Shown: one piece after another, positions 1 to 9,146 of the stretch
How positions within the stretch are numbered: the stretch's first letter is position 1
Layout: every line of letters starts with the position of its first letter
Source of the DNA: Parvibaculum sedimenti
Lineage (GTDB): Bacteria > Pseudomonadota > Alphaproteobacteria > Parvibaculales > Parvibaculaceae
Direction of reading: 5' to 3'
DNA: 64,000 bases
Assembly: GCF_009184905.1 (NCBI RefSeq)
Contig: NZ_WESC01000004.1
Location: 1-64,000, forward strand
Notes under the pieces: model-generated
The model's database searches: none
Told to the model about the DNA's origin: nothing
Seen by the model: the letters and a program-made list of their open reading frames with translations, nothing else
Position numbers and translations under genes: made by a program

Positions 1-74
1 GTTGCTCAACCCGCCCGAGAGGGCATAATCATGCCAAGGCTCTAATCCCCCGTGGGGGAAACTTCAGTGGCACG

Positions 75-611
75 TCACAGCGTGAAAACGCCGATAGCGA
101 AAGCGACCAGGGCGCTTCCGTTCTTGCGCCGCGCAACAAGAAAGCTGAGAGCGAAGATTACGACCGGGAAGACGACGTAGAACTGCTCTTCCACGGACAG
201 AGACCAGGTATGCAGCAGCGGCTTCGTCTCCGCCGGTTGGTCGAAATAATTGTTGGACTGACTCCAGAAAAAGATATTCGAAACGAACAGCGTCGCCGCG
301 ATCGCGCTTTGAGCGAAGCCCTGATAATCCTCCGGCAGCAGCAGGAACCAGCCCGCAACTTCCGTAGCCAGCAGCACGGCGAAAAAAGCCGGCAGGATGC
401 GGCGCGCGCGGCGCTCATAGAAATTGATGATGGAAAAACGAGAAGAATCGATCTCCGACTTGATGATCCCCGTGATCAGAAAGCCCGAAATCACGAAGAA
501 AATATCGACACCGACAAACCCGCCGGGAAAGAAGCCAAAACCCGCGTGGAATAAAACGACCGGAAGAACGGCCAAAGCCCTCAATCCGTCGATATCGCGC
601 CTATGCAACAT
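75..611 (-). pseudogene. Truncated acyltransferase-3 (OafA/YrhL-type) fragment
   Basis: The 178-residue product matches the N-terminal part of membrane O-acyltransferases of the OafA/YrhL family, which transfer acyl groups to surface polysaccharides. The family start RRDIDGLRA is at residues 4-12, the catalytic-type histidine is H22 in LFHAG, and the later HTWSLSVEEQF motif is present. Full members usually exceed 600 residues with about ten membrane helices and often a C-terminal SGNH domain. Here the frame stops after about four helices, and the remaining 74 bases show no continuation in any minus frame. I chose the ATG at 611 because homology begins there, although a longer open frame runs upstream. 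It is closely similar to the N-terminus of the acyltransferase at 1043. Likely a non-functional remnant. Confidence 0.75.
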
Positions 612-1042
612 TACCGCCCTATTCGTAACAATTGTGGCACAGATACGGCTCCTCTCCTGAATGGCTCGACCGCCAACTCCAAGATTTCCTTGCTGCGTGC
701 GAAAGCGGATTGAATTCCATCGCCTGCCCCTCCAACCCAATGCCTTCTGGATTGACGAATATTAAGGGGGAACGCCCACACCGACAAATCAACCATGCCC
801 GAATTGGAGGGAGTTAGCGCCCTTTTTATCAGCGGCGAACCACCCCGTCGAACGCAGTTACTCACACAACATCCATTGCCCCTCGCTGAATTGGATCGAT
901 CCGCTACTTCACCTCTTCGACAAGAAGTGGTTGCCGCCGGTATGAATCATTGGCTCTATCGACTCTGGGGGCGATCCCGCAGCGGCTGAGCGGAAGGCAG
1001 AACATCCGATCTGGCAACACCTGCCCATTAGAAGCGACGGAT
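612..1042. other. Intergenic stretch without a recognisable gene
   Basis: These 431 bases separate two divergent acyltransferase remnants. Short open frames exist on both strands but none has a recognisable domain or a convincing ribosome binding site. The stretch presumably held the promoters of the two acyltransferase genes. I see no repeat ends or transposase remnants. Confidence 0.5.
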
Positions 1043-2105
1043 ATGTATTTATCGTATCGCAGGGACATCGACGGATTACGCGCTATCGCAGTCCTGCCAG
1101 TCGTTCTGTTTCATGCTGGCTTCAGTATATTCCGCGGCGGCTTTGTCGGCGTCGACGTCTTTTTCGTAATCTCCGGCTACCTCATTACCCTGATCATCTC
1201 CGCCGAGATCAGAGAGAACCGGTTTTCTGTTCTGCGCTTTTACGAACGGCGCATACGCCGCATAGTTCCAGCCCTTTTCGCCGTTCTGTTCTTTACCCTG
1301 AGCGCCGGGACGGCTCTTCTCCTGCCCGAGGACCTGAAGTCACTGAGCCGAGGCATCATCGCCACCGCTCTCTTCGGGTCCAATATCCTGTTTTGGAAGC
1401 AAAGCGGCTATTTCGATACGTCAGCCGAGCTAAAACCGCTGCTGCATACATGGTCGCTGGCAGTCGAAGAGCAGTTTTACATCTTCTTCCCGCTGGCTCT
1501 CGTACTTGTCTGGCGCTGGAGCCGATACTGGCGACCGGATTTCGCGTGGAGGTTGGTCACATGGACCAGCCTGATCATCTCATTGGCGGCCAGTATCTAC
1601 TGCGTAGGCTATACGGCCGCATTGAACGGCCTCTCACTTGAAACTAAATCGGACGCCACTTCTCCCGAAATCACAAAGCATCCCCACGGCGCAATCAGCC
1701 TAAATCAAGCAGAAGGGATGATGCGGCATGGCCTGGAGGAGCAGATCAACCTCCTCCTCGACAATGGCAAGGAGGTATTTCTTGTCTATCCGATACCGGA
1801 AAGCAGCTACGATATACCAAGCGCGTTGGCCCGGCTTGCAAAGAGCGGGGGGGGGGGGCGAAGGGTTACGACTCAGCGAAGCCGCATTCCAGATCCGGAG
1901 TCGTGACGCGACGAGAATACTTGACGCCATTCCCGACGCGCCCAACTTGCATCGCATCAGACCTGCCGAACTCCTTTGCAACAAAGGCAGTTGCTTAATC
2001 TACAAGGCTGACAAGTCGCTATATGCTGACGACGATCACCTTAGCAAGGCTGGCGCGGAATTTCTGTCCCCCCTCTTCGCACCAGTCTTCGCCACACAGA
2101 GATGA
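1043..2105 (+). pseudogene. Acyltransferase-3/SGNH gene with internal deletion and poly-G frameshift
   Basis: The reading frame opens at ATG 1043 with a typical acyltransferase-3 N-terminus (RRDIDGLRA, H24 in LFHAG, HTWSLAVEEQFY) for about 200 residues. It then jumps into what looks like the C-terminal part of an SGNH domain (VYPIPE motif), so most of the membrane region and the start of the SGNH domain are missing. At 1847-1858 there is a run of 12 G. The current frame reads through it and stops at 1906, while the homologous C-terminus, ending in the catalytic-type DDDHLS motif, continues in the next frame to 2105. A run of 11 or 14 G would restore the frame. The family acylates O-antigen or exopolysaccharide. 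The internal deletion suggests the gene is dead whatever the tract length. Confidence 0.75.
1847..1858 (+). repeat. 12-base poly-G homopolymer tract
   Basis: Twelve consecutive G lie inside the SGNH-encoding part of the second acyltransferase gene, exactly where the coding frame shifts. Such tracts slip during replication and act as phase-variation switches in surface genes of some bacteria. They are also a common place for sequencing error. Confidence 0.9.
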
Positions 2106-2249
2106 AGCTCATTCCGTCGCGGATGAGTTTGTTACAGTTTGAGGCGAATGCGCATTTCAAGCGTCATCGGTATCCGCCTATAATGCCGCGAGTCCGGTTG
2201 CCGGGCACCCGGATGGGCTATCGCGAGCGGAGACAGGAGTACGAGGTCC

Positions 2250-3428
2250 ATGCGTTTTGGGACCGTGACCTTACATGCGGGTTTCAATGAAGGCGCGATC
2301 CTGCAGAGCCTCGCCCTGCACCGCGCCATCGGCGAGCTTCGTCCCGGAACCGACGTCGAAATCGTGGATCATCGCTACCCCGTGCTGATGGAAAAGGCCT
2401 ATGGGCCCGCCGATGACGACCGGAAGAAGGTGCTTCAGGATTTTTCCGACCATTGCCTGCCCGTGAGCCCGCGCCGCTTCTACAGCGCCGACCGGCATCC
2501 GACATTTGACTATATCCGCTCGCGCTATGACGCCATTGTCATTGGCAGCGACGAGGTCTGGAAGATCGCCTTTCAGCGCCGCCTGAAGGGGTTGCTCCGC
2601 TTGCAAACGGATCCCTATGCGCCGGCCTTTCCCAATGTGTTCTGGCCCGACCGGAGCATCGCTATACCGAAACTCGCCTATGCTGCGTCGGCCGGCGAGA
2701 AAACCGACTGGCTTTCCATGTCGCCGCGCATGCGCCGCAAGATCGCCGACATTCTGGGCGGCTTCGGCGCCATCGGCGTACGCGACGAGCGGACGCGGGC
2801 ATTCGCCCTGTGGGCGGACCCCTCGCTTGCCGGAAAGATAGAATGGACGCCCGATCCGACGCTGATCTGCGACCTGACGAACGACGCCGATCCGGACGAT
2901 CTGCGCGCGCGCCTTGCTGCATGGGGCGTCGATTTCAATCGCCCGCGCCTGCTGCTCATTGCGGGCGAGCATCCGGCCTATGCGGCGGCCTGCACGTTGC
3001 TGAAGACGCGGGGCTATCAGATCGTTTCCGTTTCGGACCGGAACCCCTATGCGGACATCGACCTCACCGGCGCCGCCATTGACCCGCTGGACTGGGCGGG
3101 CCTTGCACGTCACTTCGACGCATGCCTGAGCGAGCGCATGCATGGCGGCATTTTCGCCGTACTCAATGGTTGCCCACTCATCTGCGCGGACAGGCGACGC
3201 CCGACCATGGGCTTTCCAACCAAGAACCACGCGCTGAGCGACATGCTGGGCCTCTCCCATCGCTACGTGTCGGTCAATGAGGCCGGGGGCCAGAGCCGGT
3301 TGCTGGAAATGTGCGCCACGCTTCAAAGCCTGCCATATGACCGCGCAGAGATTGGCGAAAGGCTCGCGGAGTTGCGCCGGATCGGGCGAGATTTCCTCGA
3401 CCGCTCTCTGCCGGGGAATCATCCATGA
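2250..3428 (+). CDS. Polysaccharide pyruvyl transferase family protein
   Basis: The 392-residue cytoplasmic protein fits the polysaccharide pyruvyl transferase family (CsaB/GumL/WcaK group), which adds a pyruvate ketal from phosphoenolpyruvate to a sugar of a cell-surface polymer. Family features visible are the N-terminal start with an early LHAGFNEGAILQ loop, the central YDAIVIGSDEVW segment, and the C-terminal SERMHGGIFAVLNGCP motif, whose arginine and histidine are the conserved PEP-site residues of the family. Length is normal. A GGAG-type site precedes the ATG. It begins a four-gene operon: its TGA overlaps the ATG of the glycosyltransferase at 3425. The sugar acceptor cannot be told from sequence. 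Confidence 0.85.
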   Translation: MRFGTVTLHAGFNEGAILQSLALHRAIGELRPGTDVEIVDHRYPVLMEKAYGPADDDRKKVLQDFSDHCLPVSPRRFYSADRHPTFDYIRSRYDAIVIGSDEVWKIAFQRRLKGLLRLQTDPYAPAFPNVFWPDRSIAIPKLAYAASAGEKTDWLSMSPRMRRKIADILGGFGAIGVRDERTRAFALWADPSLAGKIEWTPDPTLICDLTNDADPDDLRARLAAWGVDFNRPRLLLIAGEHPAYAAACTLLKTRGYQIVSVSDRNPYADIDLTGAAIDPLDWAGLARHFDACLSERMHGGIFAVLNGCPLICADRRRPTMGFPTKNHALSDMLGLSHRYVSVNEAGGQSRLLEMCATLQSLPYDRAEIGERLAELRRIGRDFLDRSLPGNHP

Positions 3429-4417
3429 ACAATGCCCTTCCGGAGGCAGGTGAACACCCGACAATCTCCGTTGTCATACCCTATTACAATTCTGGCGCCT
3501 TCATCGAAGGGGCGCTCGAACAGTTGAGCCAGCAGACCTTTCGTGATTTCGAGGTGGTGATCGTCGATGACGGTTCATCGGCCGACGAGGCGGCACTTGC
3601 CCGTGAGGCTGCGGCGCGATGGCATGCGATCTATCTGCGTCAGAGCAATGCGGGGCCGGGCGCGGCGCGGAATCGTGGCGCGAGGATGGCGAAAGGAACA
3701 TGGATCGCCTTCCTCGATGTGGATGACACCTGGGAGCCATCCAAGCTTGCCGAGCAAATTGCTGCGGGCGCAGATCAAGACCTCGTCCTGTGCGATACTC
3801 AGACCGTCGCGAAGAGCGGCACACTTCGCCACCGTCATTTTTGGAGCTCTTACATCGGGACAGACGTGTTCAGCGCAGCCATATTGCGGGGTGACGTCTA
3901 TTCCTTTACCTCGGCAATTTTCGTCCGTACCGAGCTCTTTTTCGCGCTTGGTGGATTCGACGAACGGCTTCGCTATCTTGAGGATCACCATTTTCTCTAC
4001 CGGGCGGTGAAGGTGCTTCGCTGGACCTGCCTCGGTAAAGCACTTTCATCGCGGATCGTGCACGAAGAGAGCATGTCTCACATCTCCCGCAATCTGGACG
4101 TCGACGCGCATGTTGAGCGTCGCAAGTTGTTTCTCGACGTCCTGAGCGAGTTCGAGCCAGAGCTTGACAAGAAGGATCACCTGTTGCGCGAGATGCACCG
4201 CAACATCAAGCGCAGCATCGTTATGCGCCGCCCGCAAAAGGCACTGGAGCTGGCCTTGCGCGCCGTCGCCTTGAAGCCCGCCAGGCTAAAGAACTACGGG
4301 TTCCTCATCGCCATAATAATTTCCCTCGCAAGCCCCTCGGAATTCGACCACTGGAACCCGGATCTGGCGCAAATCGCAAAGACAGCCGACAAGCCGAGGG
4401 CGCTGCCTTGTCCATGA
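3425..4417 (+). CDS. Family 2 glycosyltransferase
   Basis: This 330-residue GT-A fold enzyme should transfer a sugar from a nucleotide donor to a polysaccharide intermediate at the cytoplasmic face of the inner membrane. Visible motifs are VVIPYYNSG at 16-24, the nucleotide-binding DDGS around 48-51, the AARNRG loop at 80-85, the DVDD metal motif at 98-101, and the acceptor-side E186-D187 in LEDHH. No membrane segment is evident. The start overlaps the stop of the pyruvyl transferase by four bases (ATGA), and its own stop overlaps the flippase start at 4414 in the same way, so the genes are translationally coupled. Donor and acceptor sugars are unknown. Confidence 0.88.
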   Translation: MNNALPEAGEHPTISVVIPYYNSGAFIEGALEQLSQQTFRDFEVVIVDDGSSADEAALAREAAARWHAIYLRQSNAGPGAARNRGARMAKGTWIAFLDVDDTWEPSKLAEQIAAGADQDLVLCDTQTVAKSGTLRHRHFWSSYIGTDVFSAAILRGDVYSFTSAIFVRTELFFALGGFDERLRYLEDHHFLYRAVKVLRWTCLGKALSSRIVHEESMSHISRNLDVDAHVERRKLFLDVLSEFEPELDKKDHLLREMHRNIKRSIVMRRPQKALELALRAVALKPARLKNYGFLIAIIISLASPSEFDHWNPDLAQIAKTADKPRALPCP

Positions 4418-5943
4418 CGTTGCGCGCCACGCGCGGCATTTCGCAGATCCTTCTCGGCTCGACGGTGCAGACGCTGCTTCGCTTCGGCGTCATCGGAATT
4501 CTGGCCCGACATCTTACGCCTGCGGATTTCGGAGTCGTCGCCGCTGCCATGATTATCGTGTCGATTGTTGATCTCGAAGGCGCCCTCGGCGTTGCCCCTG
4601 CCCTGATCCAGCGCAAGGAGCTGGAACCCCGCCACATCGAAACGGGCCAGAGCCTCGCCCTAGCCGTGGCAGCACTCCTTGGCGGCAGCCTATATCTCGC
4701 CTCTGACTTCGTCGCCGACCTGCTTTCCATTCCTCAGAGTGCCAGCGCCTTGCACGTACTTTGCCTCGTCGTGTTTCTGCGCACCGCCGTTTCGGTGCCT
4801 GAGGCGATGATTTATCGAACCCTCCAGTTCCGCAAACTTGCAGCGACGCAGGTGGCGTCCTATTGCATCGGCTATGCGATCGTTGGCGTGGGTCTCGCCA
4901 TGATGAGCTTCGGCTATTGGTCGCTTGTCTACGCGGAAGTGGCACAGGCATTGGCACTAAGCCTGCTTTACGTCTGGCAAAGCCGGCCCTCACCACGCCT
5001 CGGATTCGACAGACTAACGGCGCGCGAACTGCTCGGCTTCGGCTTGAGTCTCAGCGCCGCCAAGGTCATGCGGCAGGTAATCTTCTCAATCGATCAGGCG
5101 GTGGTCGCGCGGCTCTTCGGCCCTACCCAACTCGGCCTCTACGTTCGCGCGCAGAGCACGACATTTCGCCCAATCAACGCGCTGGGTGGTGCACTTGAGT
5201 CCGTAATCTTCCCAATGATGTCGACAATCCAGCACGATACGGAACGCGTGAACACCGTTTTCGCCCGAGGAATGAGCGCCTATTTCGCATTTATCTCGCC
5301 GGTAGTCGCGACAAGCGCGATCCTGTCGAATGAAATCATCTATATTCTTCTGGGCTCCGGCTGGACCGAAGCGGCTCTGCTGATGCAGCTACTCGCCGCA
5401 GGCTTTTTCTGCCGAACGGCAAATCGCCTCTGCGCTACGATACTCAAAGCGCGCGGCAGAGCCCTCTGGCTGCTCCTGCTCCAAATAGAGCATGTCGTAA
5501 TCGTATCGACCTGCATCCTTGCCGGCGCTCAATTCGGCGTGAGGGGCGTTGCTGTCGGCATGAGCGCCTCGCAGTTCCTGCATCTTCTCTCCGGTATCAT
5601 ATTGGTTCTTTGGGAGACGAAAGGCGGCTGGAGGCCGCTGTGTCGTACGCTGTTAGGCACCGCCCCGATAGCCGTCGGCCCCGTGCTGCTGGGCCTCGCC
5701 GGGCATGTCGCGCTGGTGGCTCTGGGCGCACCATGGTTTGTCGCGTTCACCCTCACCTGCGCCATAGTAATCTTGTCCTGGCTCACGACTATCATGCTCA
5801 TTCCGGTGCAGACGCTAGGCGAGCATGGACCGTGGCTCCTGCAATCCCTGTCGAAATTTGTTCCCTCTCGACTCCCAAAAAGCGCAATTCTCAGAGCATG
5901 GATTGCACGGTCGCCCACAGCGGAGATGCAGGGGCAATCATGA
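4414..5943 (+). CDS. Wzx-type polysaccharide/oligosaccharide flippase
   Basis: This 509-residue integral membrane protein has the many hydrophobic helices and the opening pattern (GSTVQTLLRFGVIGILARHL then DFGVVAAAM) of the MATE-like polysaccharide exporters of the Wzx/RfbX/TuaB group, which flip lipid-linked repeat units across the inner membrane. The middle segment VFSIDQAVVARLFGPTQLGLY-like region is typical of the family. ATG at 4414 is preferred over the in-frame TTG at 4408 because it forms an ATGA overlap with the upstream glycosyltransferase. Its stop overlaps the next ATG at 5940. No Wzy polymerase is visible in this cluster. Confidence 0.88.
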   Translation: MTLRATRGISQILLGSTVQTLLRFGVIGILARHLTPADFGVVAAAMIIVSIVDLEGALGVAPALIQRKELEPRHIETGQSLALAVAALLGGSLYLASDFVADLLSIPQSASALHVLCLVVFLRTAVSVPEAMIYRTLQFRKLAATQVASYCIGYAIVGVGLAMMSFGYWSLVYAEVAQALALSLLYVWQSRPSPRLGFDRLTARELLGFGLSLSAAKVMRQVIFSIDQAVVARLFGPTQLGLYVRAQSTTFRPINALGGALESVIFPMMSTIQHDTERVNTVFARGMSAYFAFISPVVATSAILSNEIIYILLGSGWTEAALLMQLLAAGFFCRTANRLCATILKARGRALWLLLLQIEHVVIVSTCILAGAQFGVRGVAVGMSASQFLHLLSGIILVLWETKGGWRPLCRTLLGTAPIAVGPVLLGLAGHVALVALGAPWFVAFTLTCAIVILSWLTTIMLIPVQTLGEHGPWLLQSLSKFVPSRLPKSAILRAWIARSPTAEMQGQS

Positions 5944-7364
5944 GCGCACCAACCACCGACACATCGCCAATTGCCGATCTTTTCAGAACGGTCGTAGCCG
6001 GGGGGTACTGCGTGGGCTGCGGCGCATGCGCCACAATGGCGCCCGAGCATCTGGAAATGCGCCTCGATAGTTACGGGCGCTTTCTTCCTCGTCAGATCGG
6101 GGATGCAGCTCCGTCAGATACCGCACTCACTGACGTTAGAGCCGTCTGCCCATTTTCAGGCAGATCGCGGAACGAAGACGAAATCGGCGCCGACGCCTTC
6201 GGTCACGCACCCCATCAGAACGGTCTCATAGGCCGATGGGAAACACTTCACGCTGGATATGTGAGCGAAGGGGATTTTCGGCAAAACGGCACATCCGGCG
6301 GCATGACGAACTGGATTGCCAGCGAACTCCTCTCGCGAGGACTTGTCGACGCCATAATCCACATTCGTCCAGGAGCGCAATCCACCGGCGGTCCGCTATT
6401 CCAATACGCCGTATCCCGAACAATCGAAGAACTGCGCGAAGGCGCCAAGACGCGCTATTACCCCTGCGAACTCTCCACCGTGATGCAATACATACGCGAG
6501 ACGCCCATGCGCTTCGCATTGATCTCCCTGCCCTGCTTCGCGCGTGCCGCGCGCCTGCTTCGGGAGAACGACGCCGTCATCGGCGAAAGACTGCATTTTC
6601 AGATCGCCATTGTCTGCGGCCATCTCAAGAGCACCGGCTATGCCGAATATTACGGCTGGACCGCAGGCATGCATCCGCGCGACCTCACCTATGTAGATTT
6701 TCGATACAAGGCTCCGCAAGCAATCTCGGCCAAGCAATATTTCATTCTTGCGAGAAGCAAAGATCGCCAATCCGTGATCGCCAACGCGAATGTCTATGGA
6801 ACAGATTGGGGGCTCGGCTTTTTCAAGCTGAAGGCATGCGACTATTGCGATGACGTTCTCGGCGAAACTGCCGACATAACCTTGGGCGATGCATGGCTAC
6901 CGCGCTTCGACAGCGATCCGGCCGGAACAAACATCGTCATCACCCGCCATCCTCAACTCGCGCAGATCGTTGCCGAGGGGCGCGCAAACGGCAGCATTCA
7001 TATTGAAGATCTAGGCGCCGAAGACATTGCCCGTTCGCAGGAAGCGGGATTTCGCCATCGTCGAGATGGCTTGGCCTACCGACTTTATTTACGCGACCAA
7101 GAGGGCCAATGGCGCCCACGAAAGCGCGTGGCAGCCGCACATCACCTCAGCCTCCGCTACCGCCTGATCTTCCGCCTGCGCGAAGCGCTGCGCGATCGAA
7201 GCCATGCTGCATTCGCAGAGGCGGTGCGCGGCAATGATCTGCGTATCTTCATCAGGAAAATGGCCCCCCTCGTCCGGGTCTACCTTGTCGTTCTTCGCCA
7301 AATGAATCCCGACTACTGGCAGAAAAAGTGGGCCGGGCTCCGGCGCCGTCTCTCTCTCCGCTAA
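5940..7364 (+). CDS. FrhB/FdhB-like iron-sulfur protein of polysaccharide clusters
   Basis: The 474-residue protein belongs to the coenzyme F420 hydrogenase/dehydrogenase beta-subunit family, in the subgroup found next to polysaccharide pyruvyl transferases and flippases. A 4Fe-4S site is evident from C24, C27 and C30 with C70-P71. A second pair, C300 and C303, leads into the family block ending GETADITLGD. The central part carries the NGTSGGMTNWIA segment. F420 use is not implied, because members in bacterial capsule loci probably use a flavin, and the reaction on a sugar is unproven. I chose the ATG at 5940 because it overlaps the flippase stop (ATGA) and starts the homologous region, although the frame is open upstream. 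Last gene of the operon. Confidence 0.8.
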   Translation: MSAPTTDTSPIADLFRTVVAGGYCVGCGACATMAPEHLEMRLDSYGRFLPRQIGDAAPSDTALTDVRAVCPFSGRSRNEDEIGADAFGHAPHQNGLIGRWETLHAGYVSEGDFRQNGTSGGMTNWIASELLSRGLVDAIIHIRPGAQSTGGPLFQYAVSRTIEELREGAKTRYYPCELSTVMQYIRETPMRFALISLPCFARAARLLRENDAVIGERLHFQIAIVCGHLKSTGYAEYYGWTAGMHPRDLTYVDFRYKAPQAISAKQYFILARSKDRQSVIANANVYGTDWGLGFFKLKACDYCDDVLGETADITLGDAWLPRFDSDPAGTNIVITRHPQLAQIVAEGRANGSIHIEDLGAEDIARSQEAGFRHRRDGLAYRLYLRDQEGQWRPRKRVAAAHHLSLRYRLIFRLREALRDRSHAAFAEAVRGNDLRIFIRKMAPLVRVYLVVLRQMNPDYWQKKWAGLRRRLSLR

Positions 7365-7544
7365 AGGGCACCCACGACGAGACCCCTTGGTCTGCGGCGC
7401 ATAGTCTGCGTAAATTGTTTCCTCCGATGACCAACCGCCGTTATCGGCAGCCTGAGATATGCGGCAGGGGCCGTCGCCATTACCGCCTTGGCCAGGCGGT
7501 CGCGGCGCGTCGGGAACGCGAAATAAGGCCGAGGGGGAAATTTG

Positions 7545-8321
7545 ATGACGCGCATACTGATCGGCACTCCGGCCTATGGCGGCCAGGTCACGACTGCATG
7601 GTTTCATTCGATGCGGAACCTGCAGGCCGCCTGCCAGAAGCGGGGGATCGAGCTTTCCGTGATGACGCTGGACAAGGAGTCGCTCATCAGCCGGGGCCGC
7701 AACTCGGTCGTCGCGGAATTTCTCGGCCGCGAGGATCACTCGCACCTCCTCTTCATCGACGCTGATATCGGCTTTCAGCCCGACGCGGTTTTCCGCCTGC
7801 TGAGCCTCAACAAGCCGGTCGTCGGCGCGGCCTACCCGAAGAAGGGTATCAATTGGGAAAAGGTTCTCAAGGCCGCCAAGACCACCGAGGATGCGAACAC
7901 GCTGCGGGACATGTCGGTCGAAATGGCGATCAATGTCTTCGACGAGGACATGCCCAATACCGGCCCCGACAAGGGACACCCCGTCGTCAACGGCTTCATG
8001 CGCGTCAGCAAGATCGCGACCGGTTTCATGATGATCCAGCGCGGCGTCTTCGACATCATGCGCCAGCGCTTCCCGGACAAGCAGTACAAGAACGATATCA
8101 CCGGATATGACAACCAGTTCTCGAAGGGGAATTTCTGGTCCTTCTTCGATGTCATCATCCACCCGGAGACCAAGCGCTATCTCAGCGAGGATTACGGCTT
8201 CTGCTATCTCTGGACCAAGGGCTGCGGCGGCGAGATCTGGTGCGACGTGACGAGCCGGATGACGCATTTCGGCGCCTACAGCTATTCGGGCTCGTTACTC
8301 GCCGGGCACGTGCAGAAGTAA
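7545..8321 (+). CDS. GT-A-type glycosyltransferase-like protein
   Basis: The 258-residue protein starts with ILIGTPAYGG, resembling the N-terminus of GT-A sugar transferases, and has a D72-A-D74 metal motif in FIDADIGF, followed by a loop VVGAAYPKKGINW. The end of the protein contains Cys/Trp-rich segments (YGFCYLWTKGCGGEIWCD) typical of a group of conserved hypothetical glycosyltransferases in alphaproteobacteria. ATG at 7545 is preferred over TTG at 7542, with GAGGGGGAA (7531-7539) as ribosome binding site. It is separated from the upstream operon by 180 bases with no clear feature, so it may be transcribed on its own. Substrate unknown. Confidence 0.7.
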   Translation: MTRILIGTPAYGGQVTTAWFHSMRNLQAACQKRGIELSVMTLDKESLISRGRNSVVAEFLGREDHSHLLFIDADIGFQPDAVFRLLSLNKPVVGAAYPKKGINWEKVLKAAKTTEDANTLRDMSVEMAINVFDEDMPNTGPDKGHPVVNGFMRVSKIATGFMMIQRGVFDIMRQRFPDKQYKNDITGYDNQFSKGNFWSFFDVIIHPETKRYLSEDYGFCYLWTKGCGGEIWCDVTSRMTHFGAYSYSGSLLAGHVQK

Positions 8322-8324
8322 GGC

Positions 8325-8957
8325 TCAGCGGCTCGCGGCCAGCAGCAGGTCGAGAAGGCCGAGGATGATTTCCTCGCGCGGACGGCGGAAGTTCGACAGC
8401 ACCCAGCGCATTGCCACATGGACGATGGCGCCGACAAGGCCCGCCGCGAGGATCTCGGTGCGCCCCTTGTCCGCGCTGACGCGGGGAAAGAGTTCCGGCG
8501 TGTCCGTCTGCAGATGCACCGAGAAGAGGTCCATCGCCTCGCGATAGACGTGATCGAGGTTCGGCCCGAGGCTCAAAACCTCGATAAGCAGCACGCGCGC
8601 GAAAAGCGGATCGCGCTCGATCTCGCCGAAATAGGCGCTGAGCACGGCTCTGGCCTTCGCCTCCGGCGTGTCGTCCGCCGCTTCCAGCGCCACGAAGAGC
8701 GCCGCGCCCACGCGCTCGACGCAATGGGCATAAACGGCAATGAAGAGATCGTCCTTGCTGGCAAAGGATTCGTAGAAATAGCGCTCGGTGAGCCCCGCCT
8801 CGACGCAGATCTGGCGGACGGTCGCCGCGCGATAGCCGATGCTGGCAAAGACTTTCAGCCCTGCGGCGACGAGGCGTTCCCGGCGGCCAGACTGCCGTTC
8901 CGCCTGACTTTCGCCGCGATAGCGCCGGCTTGGCTTGCTTTCGGGTTCATCCAACAT
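8325..8957 (-). CDS. TetR/AcrR family transcriptional regulator
   Basis: This 210-residue protein has an N-terminal TetR helix-turn-helix (about residues 28-75) with the recognisable order FASIGYRAATVRQICVEAG, then the YFYESFASKDDLF segment at the end of the DNA-binding domain. The C-terminal helical ligand domain is unremarkable, so the inducer cannot be inferred. It is convergent with the glycosyltransferase gene, whose stop lies only three bases away. An inverted repeat TGACA-N8-TGTCA lies 11 bases upstream of its start (8968-8985), suggesting autoregulation. The target gene is not obvious from the neighbours. Confidence 0.85.
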   Translation of the reverse strand: MLDEPESKPSRRYRGESQAERQSGRRERLVAAGLKVFASIGYRAATVRQICVEAGLTERYFYESFASKDDLFIAVYAHCVERVGAALFVALEAADDTPEAKARAVLSAYFGEIERDPLFARVLLIEVLSLGPNLDHVYREAMDLFSVHLQTDTPELFPRVSADKGRTEILAAGLVGAIVHVAMRWVLSNFRRPREEIILGLLDLLLAASR

Positions 8958-8967
8958 GGCTGAATAT

Positions 8968-8985
8968 TGACAGGATTTATTGTCA
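8968..8985. promoter_or_regulatory. Candidate TetR operator (TGACA-N8-TGTCA)
   Basis: A perfect five-base inverted repeat, TGACA at 8968-8972 and TGTCA at 8981-8985, lies just upstream of the TetR-family start at 8957. Size and symmetry are what TetR dimers bind. This is inference from position and symmetry only. Confidence 0.4.
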
Positions 8986-9050
8986 CATACAATTCGCCGG
9001 CGGCCCGGAGCGCCGGACCTTTTGCCGCATAATTAGAGCCGTATACGGAC

Positions 9051-9086
9051 AAAATAAACCCGGCGCGGATCGCTCCGGCCGGGTTC
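9051..9086 (-). terminator. Rho-independent terminator of the cold-shock gene
   Basis: On the minus strand, AACCCGGC and GCCGGGTT (9078-9085 pairing with 9057-9064) form a perfect 8-bp stem, followed by TATTTT. It lies about 60 bases after the cold-shock stop codon and before the TetR promoter region. Confidence 0.75.
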
Positions 9087-9146
9087 ATCTTGTTGAGGCA
9101 GTGGGCAGGCGCGACGTTCGCGCTCGCCGCTCGCCCGCGCTTCAGC

